Below, in pieces: positions 26,544 to 35,271 of a DNA stretch of 64,000 nt. The stretch lies in the NCBI RefSeq assembly GCF_900605495.1, contig NZ_LR027603.1:186001-250000 (forward strand), read 5' to 3'. Under the pieces are notes generated by a model. That model saw only the letters and a list, made by a program, of their open reading frames with translations. It was not told the DNA's origin and did not search any database. Every line of letters starts with the position of its first letter. The first letter of the stretch is position 1. This stretch comes from Bacilliculturomica massiliensis (GTDB lineage Bacteria > Bacillota > Clostridia > Peptostreptococcales > Anaerovoracaceae). Position numbers and translations under genes: made by a program.

Positions 26544-27782
26544 TTACTCTTCCGCCCCGCCGCCGGTGATGATAAATACGGGATTCTGACCCGTCATCAT
26601 GTGGTACCTCCCGGCTTCTCTGGCCCGGGCCGCCGACAGCTGCACCACGTCCACGGGGGCCCGGCCTGCTTTCGTCAGGCAGGAGACCGCTTCCGCCAGC
26701 GTCTCCAGCGCGATGGCGTTCACCACCACCAACGCCTTCCTGTTCTTCTCGAAGACCGTCTGCAGGATGGCTTCCATGTTTCCCTTGGTCCCGCCCAGAA
26801 AGACCTTATCCGGCGCCGGAAGACCGTCCAGCGCCTCCGGCGCTCTGCCGGCCACCGCCCGGAGATTGCACAGGCCGAAGGCGCGGCTGTTCTCTCTGAT
26901 GAGCTCCAGACCTTCCGGATCCATCTCCACCGCGTAGACCTGTCCCTGTCTTGCCAGCAGCGCCATCTCCACGGACACGGAACCCGTTCCCGCCCCCACG
27001 TCCCAGACGACGTCTTCCTCTTCGATGCAGAGCTTGGACAGCGTGACGCTGCGCACCTCCTGCTTGGTCATGGGAACGCCGCCTCTGATAAAACGTCCGT
27101 CCGCCAGGCCGTGAGCGCAGCGGGCGAATTCCATCGCCCGGCTGTTTTCAGCCAGGACCACCGCCAGCGTGTCGAACTCCCGTCCCGCCAGATCCTCCGC
27201 CGTACCCGTCGTGATCCGCTCATCCTCGTAGGAAAGACGCTCTCCCACGTGGATGATCACATCGCCCAGCCCAGCCTCCGTCAGGCTTTTGCAGATCAGC
27301 TCCGCCTTGTGATCGCTGCCCGTGAGGAAAAAGGTCTTCCTGCTGGTCTGCACCGGCCCGCAGATATTTCCCTCTCTGCCATGGAGGCTGACGATCCTGG
27401 CGTCGTCCCAGGAAAGGCAGAGCTTCGCGCAGAAATACTGAAGAGAGCTGACTCCCGCTACCATCTCCAGCTCTATGCGCTGTTCCGGCTCCGCCCCATG
27501 GTTGTATCCGGCGATCAGCGCCGACAGCTTCTTTGCCCCGCTGTAAAACCCAACGTCCCCCGACATGAGCACCGCGATCTTCTGTTCCGGCCGGTCCTTG
27601 ATCCAGCCGAAGATATCCTCCGCCAGAATGCCGAATCCCCGCTGCCCCTGGGCCTGGGGAAAGCTCTCCACCATGCGCCGGGCGCCGATCAGCGCCTGAC
27701 TTTCCTCTATGATCTGTTTTCCTCTCACAGTCACAGTATCCGGATTTCCCATCCCGATGCCTACGATCCATACTTTTTTCAT
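26544..27782 (-). CDS. cbiET: Fused cobalt-precorrin-7 C5-methyltransferase / C15-methyltransferase (decarboxylating)
   Basis: Residues 1 to about 205 form CbiE (VWIVGIGMGNPDTVTVRG, VLMSGDVGFYSGAKKL), which methylates C-5. Residues about 215-405 form CbiT (GVPMTKQEVRSVTLSKL, the SAM loop VWDVGAGTGSVSVEMA, VFLGGTKGNM), which methylates C-15 and removes the C-12 acetate carboxyl group. The fused arrangement is like CobL of aerobic organisms and is also common in clostridia. It sits between hemL and cbiA. Confidence 0.94.
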   Translation of the reverse strand: MKKVWIVGIGMGNPDTVTVRGKQIIEESQALIGARRMVESFPQAQGQRGFGILAEDIFGWIKDRPEQKIAVLMSGDVGFYSGAKKLSALIAGYNHGAEPEQRIELEMVAGVSSLQYFCAKLCLSWDDARIVSLHGREGNICGPVQTSRKTFFLTGSDHKAELICKSLTEAGLGDVIIHVGERLSYEDERITTGTAEDLAGREFDTLAVVLAENSRAMEFARCAHGLADGRFIRGGVPMTKQEVRSVTLSKLCIEEEDVVWDVGAGTGSVSVEMALLARQGQVYAVEMDPEGLELIRENSRAFGLCNLRAVAGRAPEALDGLPAPDKVFLGGTKGNMEAILQTVFEKNRKALVVVNAIALETLAEAVSCLTKAGRAPVDVVQLSAARAREAGRYHMMTGQNPVFIITGGGAEE

Positions 27783-27807
27783 CTGTTCCTCCCGCTGCCC
27801 CGTTTAT

Positions 27808-29124
27808 TTATTCTCCGAAATATGCTCCGAAGGCCTCCAGCGTGGCGTCGATCTCTCTGTCCGTGTGAGCCGCCGACAGGAACATGGCTTCGAACTGGGC
27901 CGGAGCAAAATAGATCCCGCTTTTCAGCATAGCTCTGAAATAATCTCCGTAGGCGGCGATGTCCGCCGTTTTTGCGGAGGCGTAATCCGTTACAGGCGTC
28001 TCCGTAAAGAAAACGGAGCCGATGGAGCCGATGGAATTCACCGTGCAGCAGGCCTTTGTCCGGCCGGCCTTCCGGGCTCTCTCCAGGATCTCCCGGAATC
28101 CGCCGAACAGCTTTTCCCCCAGACGATTGATCTTCTCATATGCCTCCGGGTGTTCAGAGAGCCAGGTCAGCTGAGCGATGCCCGCCGCCATGGCCACAGG
28201 GTTTCCGGACAGAGTCCCCGCCTGATAAACAGGTCCCAGAGGAGCGACCATCTCCATGATCTCCCTCTTTCCGCCGTAAGCGCCCACCGGCATGCCGCCG
28301 CCGATGATCTTTCCGAAAGTAGTCATGTCCGGCTTTACGCCGAACAGTTCCTGCGCGCCTCCCGGCGCCAGACGGAATCCCGTGATGACTTCGTCGAAGA
28401 TGAGCACCGCGCCGTTGACGTCGCAGATCTCCCGCAGCTTTCTGAGAAATCCTTCCGCCGGCGGAACGACGCCCATGTTGGCGCCTACCGGCTCGATGAT
28501 CACGGCCGCGATCTCGCCTCTGTTTTCCTCAAACAGCTTTTCCACGCTGTCAAAATCGTTGAATCTGGCGGTCAGCGTGTCCTGGGCGCAGCCCGGCGTC
28601 ACGCCGGCGCTGTCCGGAGCTCCGCCGTTTGCGATGAGCCCTGAACCGGCTTTTACCAGCAGAGCGTCGCTGTGGCCGTGATAGCAGCCCTCAAATTTGA
28701 TGAACTTATTTCTTCCGGTGTAGCCTCTGGCCGTGCGGATGGCGCTCATGGTCGCCTCCGTGCCTGAATTGACCATGCGGACCATTTCCATGGAAGGCAC
28801 CATGGCGCACACCAGCTTAGCCATGGTAATCTCCCGCTCTGTGGCGGCGCCGAAGCTGAGACCGTTTCCGATGACCTCCTGTACGGCCTCCCGCACCTGA
28901 GGCGGGTTGTTGCCCAGGATCATGGGGCCCCAGGAGCCGATGTAGTCGATGTATTCATTTCCGTCCACGTCGTAGATGTACGCGCCGTCGGCTCGCACAA
29001 TGAAACGGGGCGTGTCGTTTACGGCCAGATACGCGCGGCAGGGACTGTTCACGCCGCCCGGTATGTATTGTTTCGCTTCCTCAAACAGCGCCTGGGAACG
29101 CGCCGTGCTGTTGCTGTTCGTCAT
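27808..29124 (-). CDS. hemL: Glutamate-1-semialdehyde 2,1-aminomutase
   Basis: HemL converts glutamate-1-semialdehyde to 5-aminolevulinate with PLP/PMP. The 438-residue product shows IPGGVNSPCRAY, MVNSGTEATMSAIRTARGYT, LIFDEVITGFR and the PLP lysine in TTFGKIIGGGMPVGAYGG. Its ATG overlaps the hemB stop by 1 nt (TGATG), a sign of translational coupling. It uses the product of HemA, encoded in block A. Confidence 0.96.
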   Translation of the reverse strand: MTNSNSTARSQALFEEAKQYIPGGVNSPCRAYLAVNDTPRFIVRADGAYIYDVDGNEYIDYIGSWGPMILGNNPPQVREAVQEVIGNGLSFGAATEREITMAKLVCAMVPSMEMVRMVNSGTEATMSAIRTARGYTGRNKFIKFEGCYHGHSDALLVKAGSGLIANGGAPDSAGVTPGCAQDTLTARFNDFDSVEKLFEENRGEIAAVIIEPVGANMGVVPPAEGFLRKLREICDVNGAVLIFDEVITGFRLAPGGAQELFGVKPDMTTFGKIIGGGMPVGAYGGKREIMEMVAPLGPVYQAGTLSGNPVAMAAGIAQLTWLSEHPEAYEKINRLGEKLFGGFREILERARKAGRTKACCTVNSIGSIGSVFFTETPVTDYASAKTADIAAYGDYFRAMLKSGIYFAPAQFEAMFLSAAHTDREIDATLEAFGAYFGE

Positions 29125-30101
29125 CAGCCGATCCTCCCTTCGTCGATCATCTTCGCCACTTCTTTCGCAAAATATGTGATGAGAATATCCGCGCCGGCCC
29201 GGTACATGCTGACCGTGCTCTCCGCCACGATATTCGCCTCGTCCACCATGCCCGCAGCCGCAGCCGCCTTGATCATGGCGTACTCTCCGCTGACGCTGTA
29301 GGCTGCCACCGGTACGTTTACATGATCCTTTATCTCCCGGATGATATCCAGATAGGAGAGGGCCGGTTTCACCATCACCAGATCGGCTCCCTCTTCCAGG
29401 TCCTTGTCCACCTCTTTGCGCGCCTCTCTGCGATTGTGAAAATCCATCTGATAAGTCTTTCTGTTGCCCTTGAAGTTGTCGGATCCAGCCGCTTCCCGGA
29501 AGGGTCCGTAAAAGGCGGAAGCGTACTTCGCCGCGTAGGACATGATCGGCGTGTCGATGTATCCCGCCTCATCGAGAGCCTGACGGATTACGGCCACCCG
29601 GCCGTCCATCATGTCTGAGGGGGCCACCATATCGGCGCCGGCCTCCACCTGGGACACGGCGGTCCTGGCCAGCAGCGGCAGCGTTTTGTCGTTGTCCACC
29701 GAATCGCCCTTGATGATGCCGCAGTGGCCGTGAGAGGTGTATTCGCACATGCAGACATCCCCTATGTAATAAAGCTCGGGCACGGCTTTTTTCGCCGCCC
29801 GCAGGGCCTGCTGGGCGATGCCGTTCTCGCAGAAAGCGCCGCTGCCGCACTCATCCTTCTCCTTGGGGATCCCGAAAAACATGACGTTTTTCACTCCTGC
29901 CGCAGCCAGCTCCTCCAGTGCGTAGGGCAGCGTGTCCGGGCTGTAGCGTTTCTGGCCCGGCATGGCCGCGATCTCCTTGATAATGTTCTTCCCCTCTTCC
30001 ACAAAGATGGGGTAGATCAGCGAAGATTTGCCGATCCGCGTCTCCCGCGCCATATCTCTCAGCCGTTCGTCCATGCGCAGTCTTCTGTACCTGTCTATCA
30101 T
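29124..30101 (-). CDS. hemB: Porphobilinogen synthase (5-aminolevulinate dehydratase)
   Basis: HemB condenses two 5-aminolevulinates to porphobilinogen. The 325-residue protein has IYPIFVEEGKNI, the cysteine-rich metal segment DVCMCEYTSHGHCG typical of zinc-type enzymes, and two active-site lysines (in RKTYQMDFHNRREA context and MVKPALSYLDII). It overlaps cbiG upstream by 4 bp and hemL downstream by 1 bp. Confidence 0.96.
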   Translation of the reverse strand: MIDRYRRLRMDERLRDMARETRIGKSSLIYPIFVEEGKNIIKEIAAMPGQKRYSPDTLPYALEELAAAGVKNVMFFGIPKEKDECGSGAFCENGIAQQALRAAKKAVPELYYIGDVCMCEYTSHGHCGIIKGDSVDNDKTLPLLARTAVSQVEAGADMVAPSDMMDGRVAVIRQALDEAGYIDTPIMSYAAKYASAFYGPFREAAGSDNFKGNRKTYQMDFHNRREARKEVDKDLEEGADLVMVKPALSYLDIIREIKDHVNVPVAAYSVSGEYAMIKAAAAAGMVDEANIVAESTVSMYRAGADILITYFAKEVAKMIDEGRIG

Positions 30102-31261
30102 TTTCTTCCTCCTCCGTTTTCCTCTGCATCAGCTTCGGGCAGTTTCAGCCGTACGCCCGGCCTGCCTTCCATCTCAGCCAGACAGGCGGCGGCCACGGTG
30201 ACCCCTCCGCCCGCTGTCTTTCTCACCATCAGCTCCGGTCTAAGATCAGGGCGGACTCCGCCGCCGTCCGCGGCTGCGGACAGGATGGCCGCTCTCTCGC
30301 AGACGTTGTCCACCCCGGTCACCGACCGCACAAAATTCGACGGTGAAAAGCTCTGGCCGTGGGCAAGCCTGGCATTCTCCAGCTCCTCCGCGGTATACAC
30401 CGTGAAGGGAACGCCCAGACTGCCGGCAAAGTCCGCCAGCCCCTGTTCGTCCTTTTTTATATCGATCGAAGCCACTCTCCTCACCGCTTTCAGGCTCAGT
30501 CCCCTTTCAGAAAGGGCCCCTTCCGCAGCGGCGCGGATCTGCTCCTGGGACGTCCCTCTCCTGCAGCCGATACCCAGCGTCAGCACCCTGGGTATCAGCC
30601 AGAGTATCTTTTTAAAAGGAAGTTCCTTCGGTCTCTCCAGACTCACTGCGATGCAGATATCCGGCGGCTTCGTCTCCCCGGTCTCTTCACTCTGCCGGTT
30701 CCACCTCCGCAGTCCCCGGGGCAGCGTTCCCTCTGTCGGAAACTCACTGTAAAAAGCGCACTCTTCCTTTCTCAGCAGCGCGGCTGAGACCTCCTTGGCT
30801 ATTTTCATATCCGCAATGGCCAGATCCTGATCCTTCGCCCACTGGTCCACGGCGAAACGCCCGCTGACATCCGTAGCCGTGGTGATCACCGGCTGTCCGC
30901 CGATGGCCCCAGCGATACGCAGAGTCAGGCGGTTCGCCCCTCCCATATGCCCGGACAGCAGCGAGATCACGTGGATCCCTCGCTCGTCCGTCACAATGAC
31001 CGCCGGGTCCTCCGTCTTGGACCTCAGAAATGGAGCGATGGCCCTCACGGCGATCCCTGTGGCCGACACGAAAACAAGGGCCTCCCCCTGCGAGAAGGCC
31101 TCCTTCGTCCACTGTCTCAGTCCGCCCGCCAGCCTTCTGCCGTCGCTGCTTTGACAGCGGCAGCCGTCGGCCGTCAGGGCTTCCCGGATCCTGCGGCAGG
31201 TCTGTTCTCCTGCCTGTGTAAAATAAACCAGATAAATATTGTCCATATTATTTTGCCGCAT
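30098..31261 (-). CDS. cbiG: Cobalt-precorrin-5A hydrolase
   Basis: CbiG opens the delta-lactone and releases the C2 fragment as acetaldehyde. The 387-residue product contains LVFVSATGIAVRAIAPFL, VISLLSGHMGGANRLT, PVITTATD and, after a central linker, LGIGCRRGTSQEQI and SIDIKKDEQGL. A CGGAGAT site precedes the ATG at 31261; MDNIY at 31246 is an alternative start. Its start overlaps the end of the upstream glycosyltransferase gene by 14 bp. Confidence 0.93.
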   Translation of the reverse strand: MRQNNMDNIYLVYFTQAGEQTCRRIREALTADGCRCQSSDGRRLAGGLRQWTKEAFSQGEALVFVSATGIAVRAIAPFLRSKTEDPAVIVTDERGIHVISLLSGHMGGANRLTLRIAGAIGGQPVITTATDVSGRFAVDQWAKDQDLAIADMKIAKEVSAALLRKEECAFYSEFPTEGTLPRGLRRWNRQSEETGETKPPDICIAVSLERPKELPFKKILWLIPRVLTLGIGCRRGTSQEQIRAAAEGALSERGLSLKAVRRVASIDIKKDEQGLADFAGSLGVPFTVYTAEELENARLAHGQSFSPSNFVRSVTGVDNVCERAAILSAAADGGGVRPDLRPELMVRKTAGGGVTVAAACLAEMEGRPGVRLKLPEADAEENGGGRK

Positions 31262-32414
31262 CCGGCGCGATCTCCGAAAAATACTCAGCGGTCCGCTCTC
31301 TCACTTTTTCCATCAGAAATTCGCACAGTGTCAGAGCCGCTTCCTTTTTTCCGTAGAGGGCGATGGTATGCCGAAGGTCCTCCACCCGTTCAGGATGACG
31401 GAACAGGGAAAACACCGCCTCGTCCACAGGAAATGATTTTGTGGCGTAGAGAGCCAGCCCGTTATTCAGCATAAACTCCGCGTTGCGCTGCTCGTGACCG
31501 GGAATGGGATTGACCATGATCATGGGCAGCCCCTTGGCCAGCGCCTCCGACGAGGTGATGCCTCCCGGTTTGGTGATAATGCAGTCCGCCGCGTCCATCA
31601 TCAGATATACATTGTCTACATAGCCGTAGACCCGCACGTCTTTTTGGAGACTGTCCTGCATCCTGGATATTTTCTTATACATTTTTTTATTATTTCCGCA
31701 GACTACCATGATCTGAAGATCCATGGCCAACTCGTCGATCTTTTTCAGAGACTTGTCGATCTTTCCGTATCCCATGCTGCCGCTCATCAGCAGTATAGTG
31801 GGCTTTGTCTCGGACAGACCCAGCGCCCGCCGGGCCTCAGCCCGATCGGTGCTGTAGGAGAATTCGGACCGGATGGGAATGCCGAAAGGCAGCATTTTCC
31901 CAATATCCATTCCCTTGTGTCTCATCTGATACTCCAGCAGCTCGCTGGGCGTCACGTAATAGTCGATGTGCAGCGCTTCTTCCCAAAGCGGGTGCAGTGT
32001 GAAATCCGTCACGATGCCGACCACGATCCCTTTCCATTCTCCCCGCTCTTTCAGAACGCTCATCATTGCCGAAGACAGCACGTGAGTGCACACGACCATG
32101 TCGGGCTTATATTCATCCAGATAACCCAGAAGCTCCTGAGCCATAAAGGTGTTGGTCATCTTGCCCACGGAATAATCGGGCATGGGTTTGCTCTTTTTTA
32201 CCACCAGATCATAGGCCTTCGCCGCCACCTTGGGAATGTACTTTGTGGAGATCAGATATCCCCTGGATACCAGTCCCTTCAACAGCGGTTCCACGTATTC
32301 GTACGCGTCCAGCGTCTCGCAGACGACGCCCAGACTCTCAAAACAATTTGACACCGCCTGTCCCGTGGCGTGATGCCCCTGACCTGTGGAGATGCTCAAT
32401 ATCAACGCTTTCAT
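31248..32414 (-). CDS. MGDG-synthase/UgtP-type glycosyltransferase (glycolipid synthesis, probable)
   Basis: The protein (388 aa) belongs to the family that adds sugars to diacylglycerol. It begins MKALILSISTGQGHHATGQAV (the MGDG-synthase N-terminal GxGH pattern) and has a MurG-like C-terminal donor domain with LLMSGSMGYGKIDKSL, TKPGGITSSEALAKGLPMI and GHEQRNAEFML. Such enzymes make membrane glycolipids, for example anchors for lipoteichoic acid. The start at 32414 follows AAAGGATTGGGG. It is apparently the first gene of the transcript that continues into cbiG-hemB-hemL-cbiET-cbiA, an odd partner for B12 genes. Sugar and acceptor specificity are unknown. Confidence 0.85.
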   Translation of the reverse strand: MKALILSISTGQGHHATGQAVSNCFESLGVVCETLDAYEYVEPLLKGLVSRGYLISTKYIPKVAAKAYDLVVKKSKPMPDYSVGKMTNTFMAQELLGYLDEYKPDMVVCTHVLSSAMMSVLKERGEWKGIVVGIVTDFTLHPLWEEALHIDYYVTPSELLEYQMRHKGMDIGKMLPFGIPIRSEFSYSTDRAEARRALGLSETKPTILLMSGSMGYGKIDKSLKKIDELAMDLQIMVVCGNNKKMYKKISRMQDSLQKDVRVYGYVDNVYLMMDAADCIITKPGGITSSEALAKGLPMIMVNPIPGHEQRNAEFMLNNGLALYATKSFPVDEAVFSLFRHPERVEDLRHTIALYGKKEAALTLCEFLMEKVRERTAEYFSEIAPDAAK

Positions 32415-32708
32415 TTTAACCCCAATCCTTTCCTTCTCCTGCTCTCCGTATATTACCGCCGCGCAGACGGCAGACTTCCCCATTTTCTTTCTATCATACT
32501 ATCATTTTGTCCCAGGGAAAACCCTTATTTTTTTATTCGGCAGGAAATATAGCCGGGCAGCGCCCATGGAATGCTGAAAAAATTCGCCCGCTGCAGTCTG
32601 TCCTAACTACAGTATATAGTCTGTCTCCCTGAAGAGGATTTTAGTGCAGAATTCCCCGGTTCACTTTCGCAATCTCATAATAATTTTATATGTTTGGCAT
32701 GTAAAACA

Positions 32709-32737
32709 TTGACACCCTGTTCTCAGTGCCTTATAAT
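32709..32737 (+). promoter_or_regulatory. Consensus sigma-A promoter of tetR
   Basis: TTGACA (32709-32714) and TATAAT (32732-32737) are separated by exactly 17 bp: both hexamers are perfect matches to the vegetative consensus. This is a strong promoter and would need repression. Confidence 0.9.
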
Positions 32738-32741
32738 ATAA

Positions 32742-32758
32742 ACATTCGAAACGAATGT
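32742..32758 (+). promoter_or_regulatory. Palindromic operator, probable TetR binding site
   Basis: ACATTCG (32742-32748) and CGAATGT (32752-32758) form a perfect inverted repeat with a 3-bp spacer immediately after the -10 element, covering the expected transcription start. Its place suggests autorepression of tetR and, by read-through, of the ABC exporter genes. Confidence 0.8.
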
Positions 32759-32777
32759 AATCGGGAGGATAGTTGGT

Positions 32778-33419
32778 ATGGCAAGAAACAAATATCCAGA
32801 AGTAACGGTTGATAAAATTTTAGAAGTATCTGAGCGTTTATTCCTTGAAAAAGGATATGACAATACCACGATTCAAAATATAGTCGATGAATTGGGCGGT
32901 TTAACAAAAGGCGCTGTTTATCATCATTTTAAGTCTAAGGAAGAAATTATGGACGCTCTTGGCACGAAGATGTTTTCCAGAAACAATCCATTTGAGGAGG
33001 TAAAAAAGCTCACTGATCTAAATGCACTTCAAAAAATGAGAATGGTTATACAGTTAAATCAGTCTAATGAACAACAGGTGGAATTATCAAGACAGGCGAT
33101 TCCACTCTTGAAAAATCCTCATGTTTTAGCGAGGATGATTGAAGAAAACCGTCGTACCCTATGTCCGCATTGGCTTGAGCTTATCGAAGAAGGAAAAAGG
33201 GATGGCTCTATTCATACGGAATATGCGAAAGAGCTGTCAGAATTTCTGGTACTGGTAGATTTATTGTTTATCCCCTCTGTGTTTCCAGGCAATTTACAGG
33301 ATATACAGCGTAGATATCTATTCATTTCTGAAATGTTGGATAAAATGGGATTACCACTTTATAATGATGAGATAGCCGATATGATAAAAAACTTACCCTA
33401 TTTTACTAATGAGGATTAA
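32778..33419 (+). CDS. TetR/AcrR-family transcriptional regulator
   Basis: The 213-residue protein has an N-terminal TetR helix-turn-helix domain (ILEVSERLFLEKGYDNTTIQNIVDELG ... GAVYHHFKSKEEI, about residues 12-58). The all-helical C-terminal domain is a likely effector-binding domain. The start follows GGGAGG. It lies at the head of an AT-rich block with a two-gene ABC exporter and has its own strong promoter with a palindromic operator, the common layout of a drug-sensing efflux module. The ligand is unknown. Confidence 0.92.
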   Translation: MARNKYPEVTVDKILEVSERLFLEKGYDNTTIQNIVDELGGLTKGAVYHHFKSKEEIMDALGTKMFSRNNPFEEVKKLTDLNALQKMRMVIQLNQSNEQQVELSRQAIPLLKNPHVLARMIEENRRTLCPHWLELIEEGKRDGSIHTEYAKELSEFLVLVDLLFIPSVFPGNLQDIQRRYLFISEMLDKMGLPLYNDEIADMIKNLPYFTNED

Positions 33420-33420
33420 T

Positions 33421-33449
33421 TAAAATTGCCTGCTCCTTAGGCAATTTTA
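33421..33449 (+). terminator. Hairpin between tetR and the ABC exporter genes
   Basis: TAAAATTGCCT (33421-33431) and AGGCAATTTTA (33439-33449) form an 11-bp perfect stem. The AT-rich downstream arm gives a short T run, so it may act as a weak terminator or attenuator setting expression of the exporter relative to tetR. Confidence 0.5.
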
Positions 33450-33498
33450 TATTCCGTCTATACATTCATTCGGTTGGTATTAAAAAGGAGACGTGATT

Positions 33499-34353
33499 AT
33501 GGTTAAACAGGGTATCGCAATTTCTGTATCTGAATTAACGAAAAAATATCGAGAGAAAGAGGTTCTAAAAAGTGTTAATTTTACTGTGCCCCGCGGGTCA
33601 ATCTATGCTCTGTTAGGTTCTAATGGCGCAGGCAAAACAACTATTGTTAAAATTTTATCTACTTTGTTAAAGCCAGATAGCGGCAGCGCTGCTGTTAACG
33701 GCTTCGATGTGGTATCTCAAGAAAAGCTCGTTCGAAAGTGTATTAGTTTAACAGGACAGTTCACAGCAGTAGATGAAGTATTGACTGGCAGAGAAAATTT
33801 AAATCTCATCGGACAACTCATGCGCCTGTCGGATGTCAAAAGTAAAACAAATGAGTGGCTGTCTTTTTTTGATCTGCAAGAAGCGTCTGACCGAAAAGTA
33901 TCAACTTATTCTGGTGGCATGAAACGCAGACTGGATATAGCTATGAGCCTTATGATCGATCCTGAAGTGCTTTTTCTCGATGAGCCCACTACGGGACTTG
34001 ACCCACAGAATCGTATCGCTATGTGGGATTTAGTAAAACATTTAGCAATGCAGGGGACTACAGTGTTTCTTACTACACAGTATTTAGAAGAGGCTGAATA
34101 TCTCGCAGACAATGTTGCCATTCTTCATAAAGGCAGGATACTCATTGAAGGAACACCGCAATACCTTAAGGAGATACGGCCGCAATCAGGGGCGTACCTG
34201 AATTTCAAAAGCGAAAAAGACGCTGCAAAAGCTATGAAATTATTGAATGAAAACAGTATTCCTGTGGATGCCATTGAGCTGAATCTGCCCTCTTTGGAAG
34301 ATGTTTTTTTAACTTTGATCGACGAAAAAAAGGAGGATACGGAACGTGTATAA
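33499..34353 (+). CDS. ABC transporter ATP-binding protein (DrrA type)
   Basis: The 284-residue ATPase has Walker A GSNGAGKTT, a Q-loop region (LTGQFTAVDEVLTGRENL, typical of the daunorubicin-resistance DrrA group), signature YSGGMKRRLDIA, Walker B VLFLDEPTTGLD and the H-loop region. The ATG at 33499 is preferred over a GTG at 33493 because AAGGAG ends 8 nt upstream of it. It overlaps the permease gene by 8 bp. Together they probably export a hydrophobic compound; substrate unknown. Base composition is clearly lower in GC than the flanking cobalamin genes. Confidence 0.92.
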   Translation: MVKQGIAISVSELTKKYREKEVLKSVNFTVPRGSIYALLGSNGAGKTTIVKILSTLLKPDSGSAAVNGFDVVSQEKLVRKCISLTGQFTAVDEVLTGRENLNLIGQLMRLSDVKSKTNEWLSFFDLQEASDRKVSTYSGGMKRRLDIAMSLMIDPEVLFLDEPTTGLDPQNRIAMWDLVKHLAMQGTTVFLTTQYLEEAEYLADNVAILHKGRILIEGTPQYLKEIRPQSGAYLNFKSEKDAAKAMKLLNENSIPVDAIELNLPSLEDVFLTLIDEKKEDTERV

Positions 34354-35116
34354 ATTAAAGACACATATCATTGCTGACGCGTGGATCATGTTTAAACGCA
34401 GTTTACTTATTTCTCTGCGGAACCCCGAAGCTCTATTGGTGGCGACGATCGTACCATTTTTAGTAATGTTCTTGTTTGGGACTGTATTTGGGAGTATCGC
34501 AAATGTAGGAGAGCTCAACTATATTGATTTTATTGTACCGGGCATTATCCTGCAAAGTATTGGACAATCTTCACAATATTCGGCGATGAATGTAGCGGCA
34601 GATATGACCAAAGGCGTCATTGACCGCTTTCGTACCATGTCTATCTCGAAAACGGCTGTGATTATAGGTCATGCTGGCGCCGGGGTAGTTAGAAATACGA
34701 TTTCTACTATTACAATTATCAGCACAGCCTTTGTTCTTGGGTTCAGACCCCATGGAGGTTTTATGAATTGGCTTGTTATTATTGGACTTCTTGCTTTAGT
34801 AAGCATCGCAATTTCATTGCTTGCAGTAATGTGTGGACTGCTCTCAAAGACGGTAGAAGGTTCAAGCGGTCTTATGCTCCCACTTTTTATCTTACCTTTC
34901 ATCAGTTCTGGCTTTGTTCCTGTTGATTCAATGGCTGGTGGTATTAAATGGTTTGCAGAAATACAGCCTATGACGCCTATTATTGACAGTTTTAGAGCTT
35001 TAACGCTTGATCTGCCTTTGGGCGATAACCTCTGGATGGCATTGGCCTGGTCCGTAGGAATAGCCGTTGCAGCATTTTCTTTTTCTATTCAAATTTACAA
35101 GCGGAGAATATCATGA
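34346..35116 (+). CDS. ABC-2 type permease (DrrB type)
   Basis: The protein (256 aa) has about six transmembrane helices and the ABC-2 family arrangement, with a cytoplasmic N terminus, IDFIVPGIILQSIGQ and PLFILPFISSGFVPVDSM near the C-terminal half. It uses a GTG start at 34346 following AAGGAGGA and overlaps the ATPase gene by 8 bp. It is the membrane partner of the preceding ATPase. Confidence 0.92.
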   Translation: MYKLKTHIIADAWIMFKRSLLISLRNPEALLVATIVPFLVMFLFGTVFGSIANVGELNYIDFIVPGIILQSIGQSSQYSAMNVAADMTKGVIDRFRTMSISKTAVIIGHAGAGVVRNTISTITIISTAFVLGFRPHGGFMNWLVIIGLLALVSIAISLLAVMCGLLSKTVEGSSGLMLPLFILPFISSGFVPVDSMAGGIKWFAEIQPMTPIIDSFRALTLDLPLGDNLWMALAWSVGIAVAAFSFSIQIYKRRIS

Positions 35117-35171
35117 AATCTGCCCCTGCCCATTAACCTGTCCCTTTACAAATTTCTGCATCATATGTTTC

Positions 35172-35271
35172 ACGATAAAAGGGTCCCTTTGGAAACATGA
35201 TTCGCCCTGCGGGCTCGCTTTCACAAGGCGAACTTTTTTTGAACCATACGGAAATATCAGCGAACGATATT
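35172..35271 (+). repeat. Intergenic repeat, copy 1
   Basis: This stretch shares GGGCTCGCTTTCACAAGG, an AACTTTTTT run, GAACCATACGGAAATATCAG and CGAACGATAT with copy 2 about 690 bp downstream. It includes a GCCC-TGC-GGGC hairpin. It is immediately followed by a TTTCCTTCGGAA element (35283-35294), also found in copies 2 and 3. Confidence 0.75.

Larger units (their letters stand above)
32415..32777. other. Divergent intergenic region between the glycosyltransferase gene and tetR
   Basis: The left part serves the minus-strand block C: a TATGAT (plus-strand 32493-32498) could be its -10 element, but the -35 at 17 bp is poor, and I find no cobalamin-riboswitch motifs here. The right part becomes AT-rich and holds the tetR promoter and operator. 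Confidence 0.5.

Noticed and set aside
32415-32777. A cobalamin riboswitch upstream of block C
   Set aside because: None of the conserved strings (ACAGGTGCC, GCCAGAAGACCTGCC) is present on either strand in this gap.
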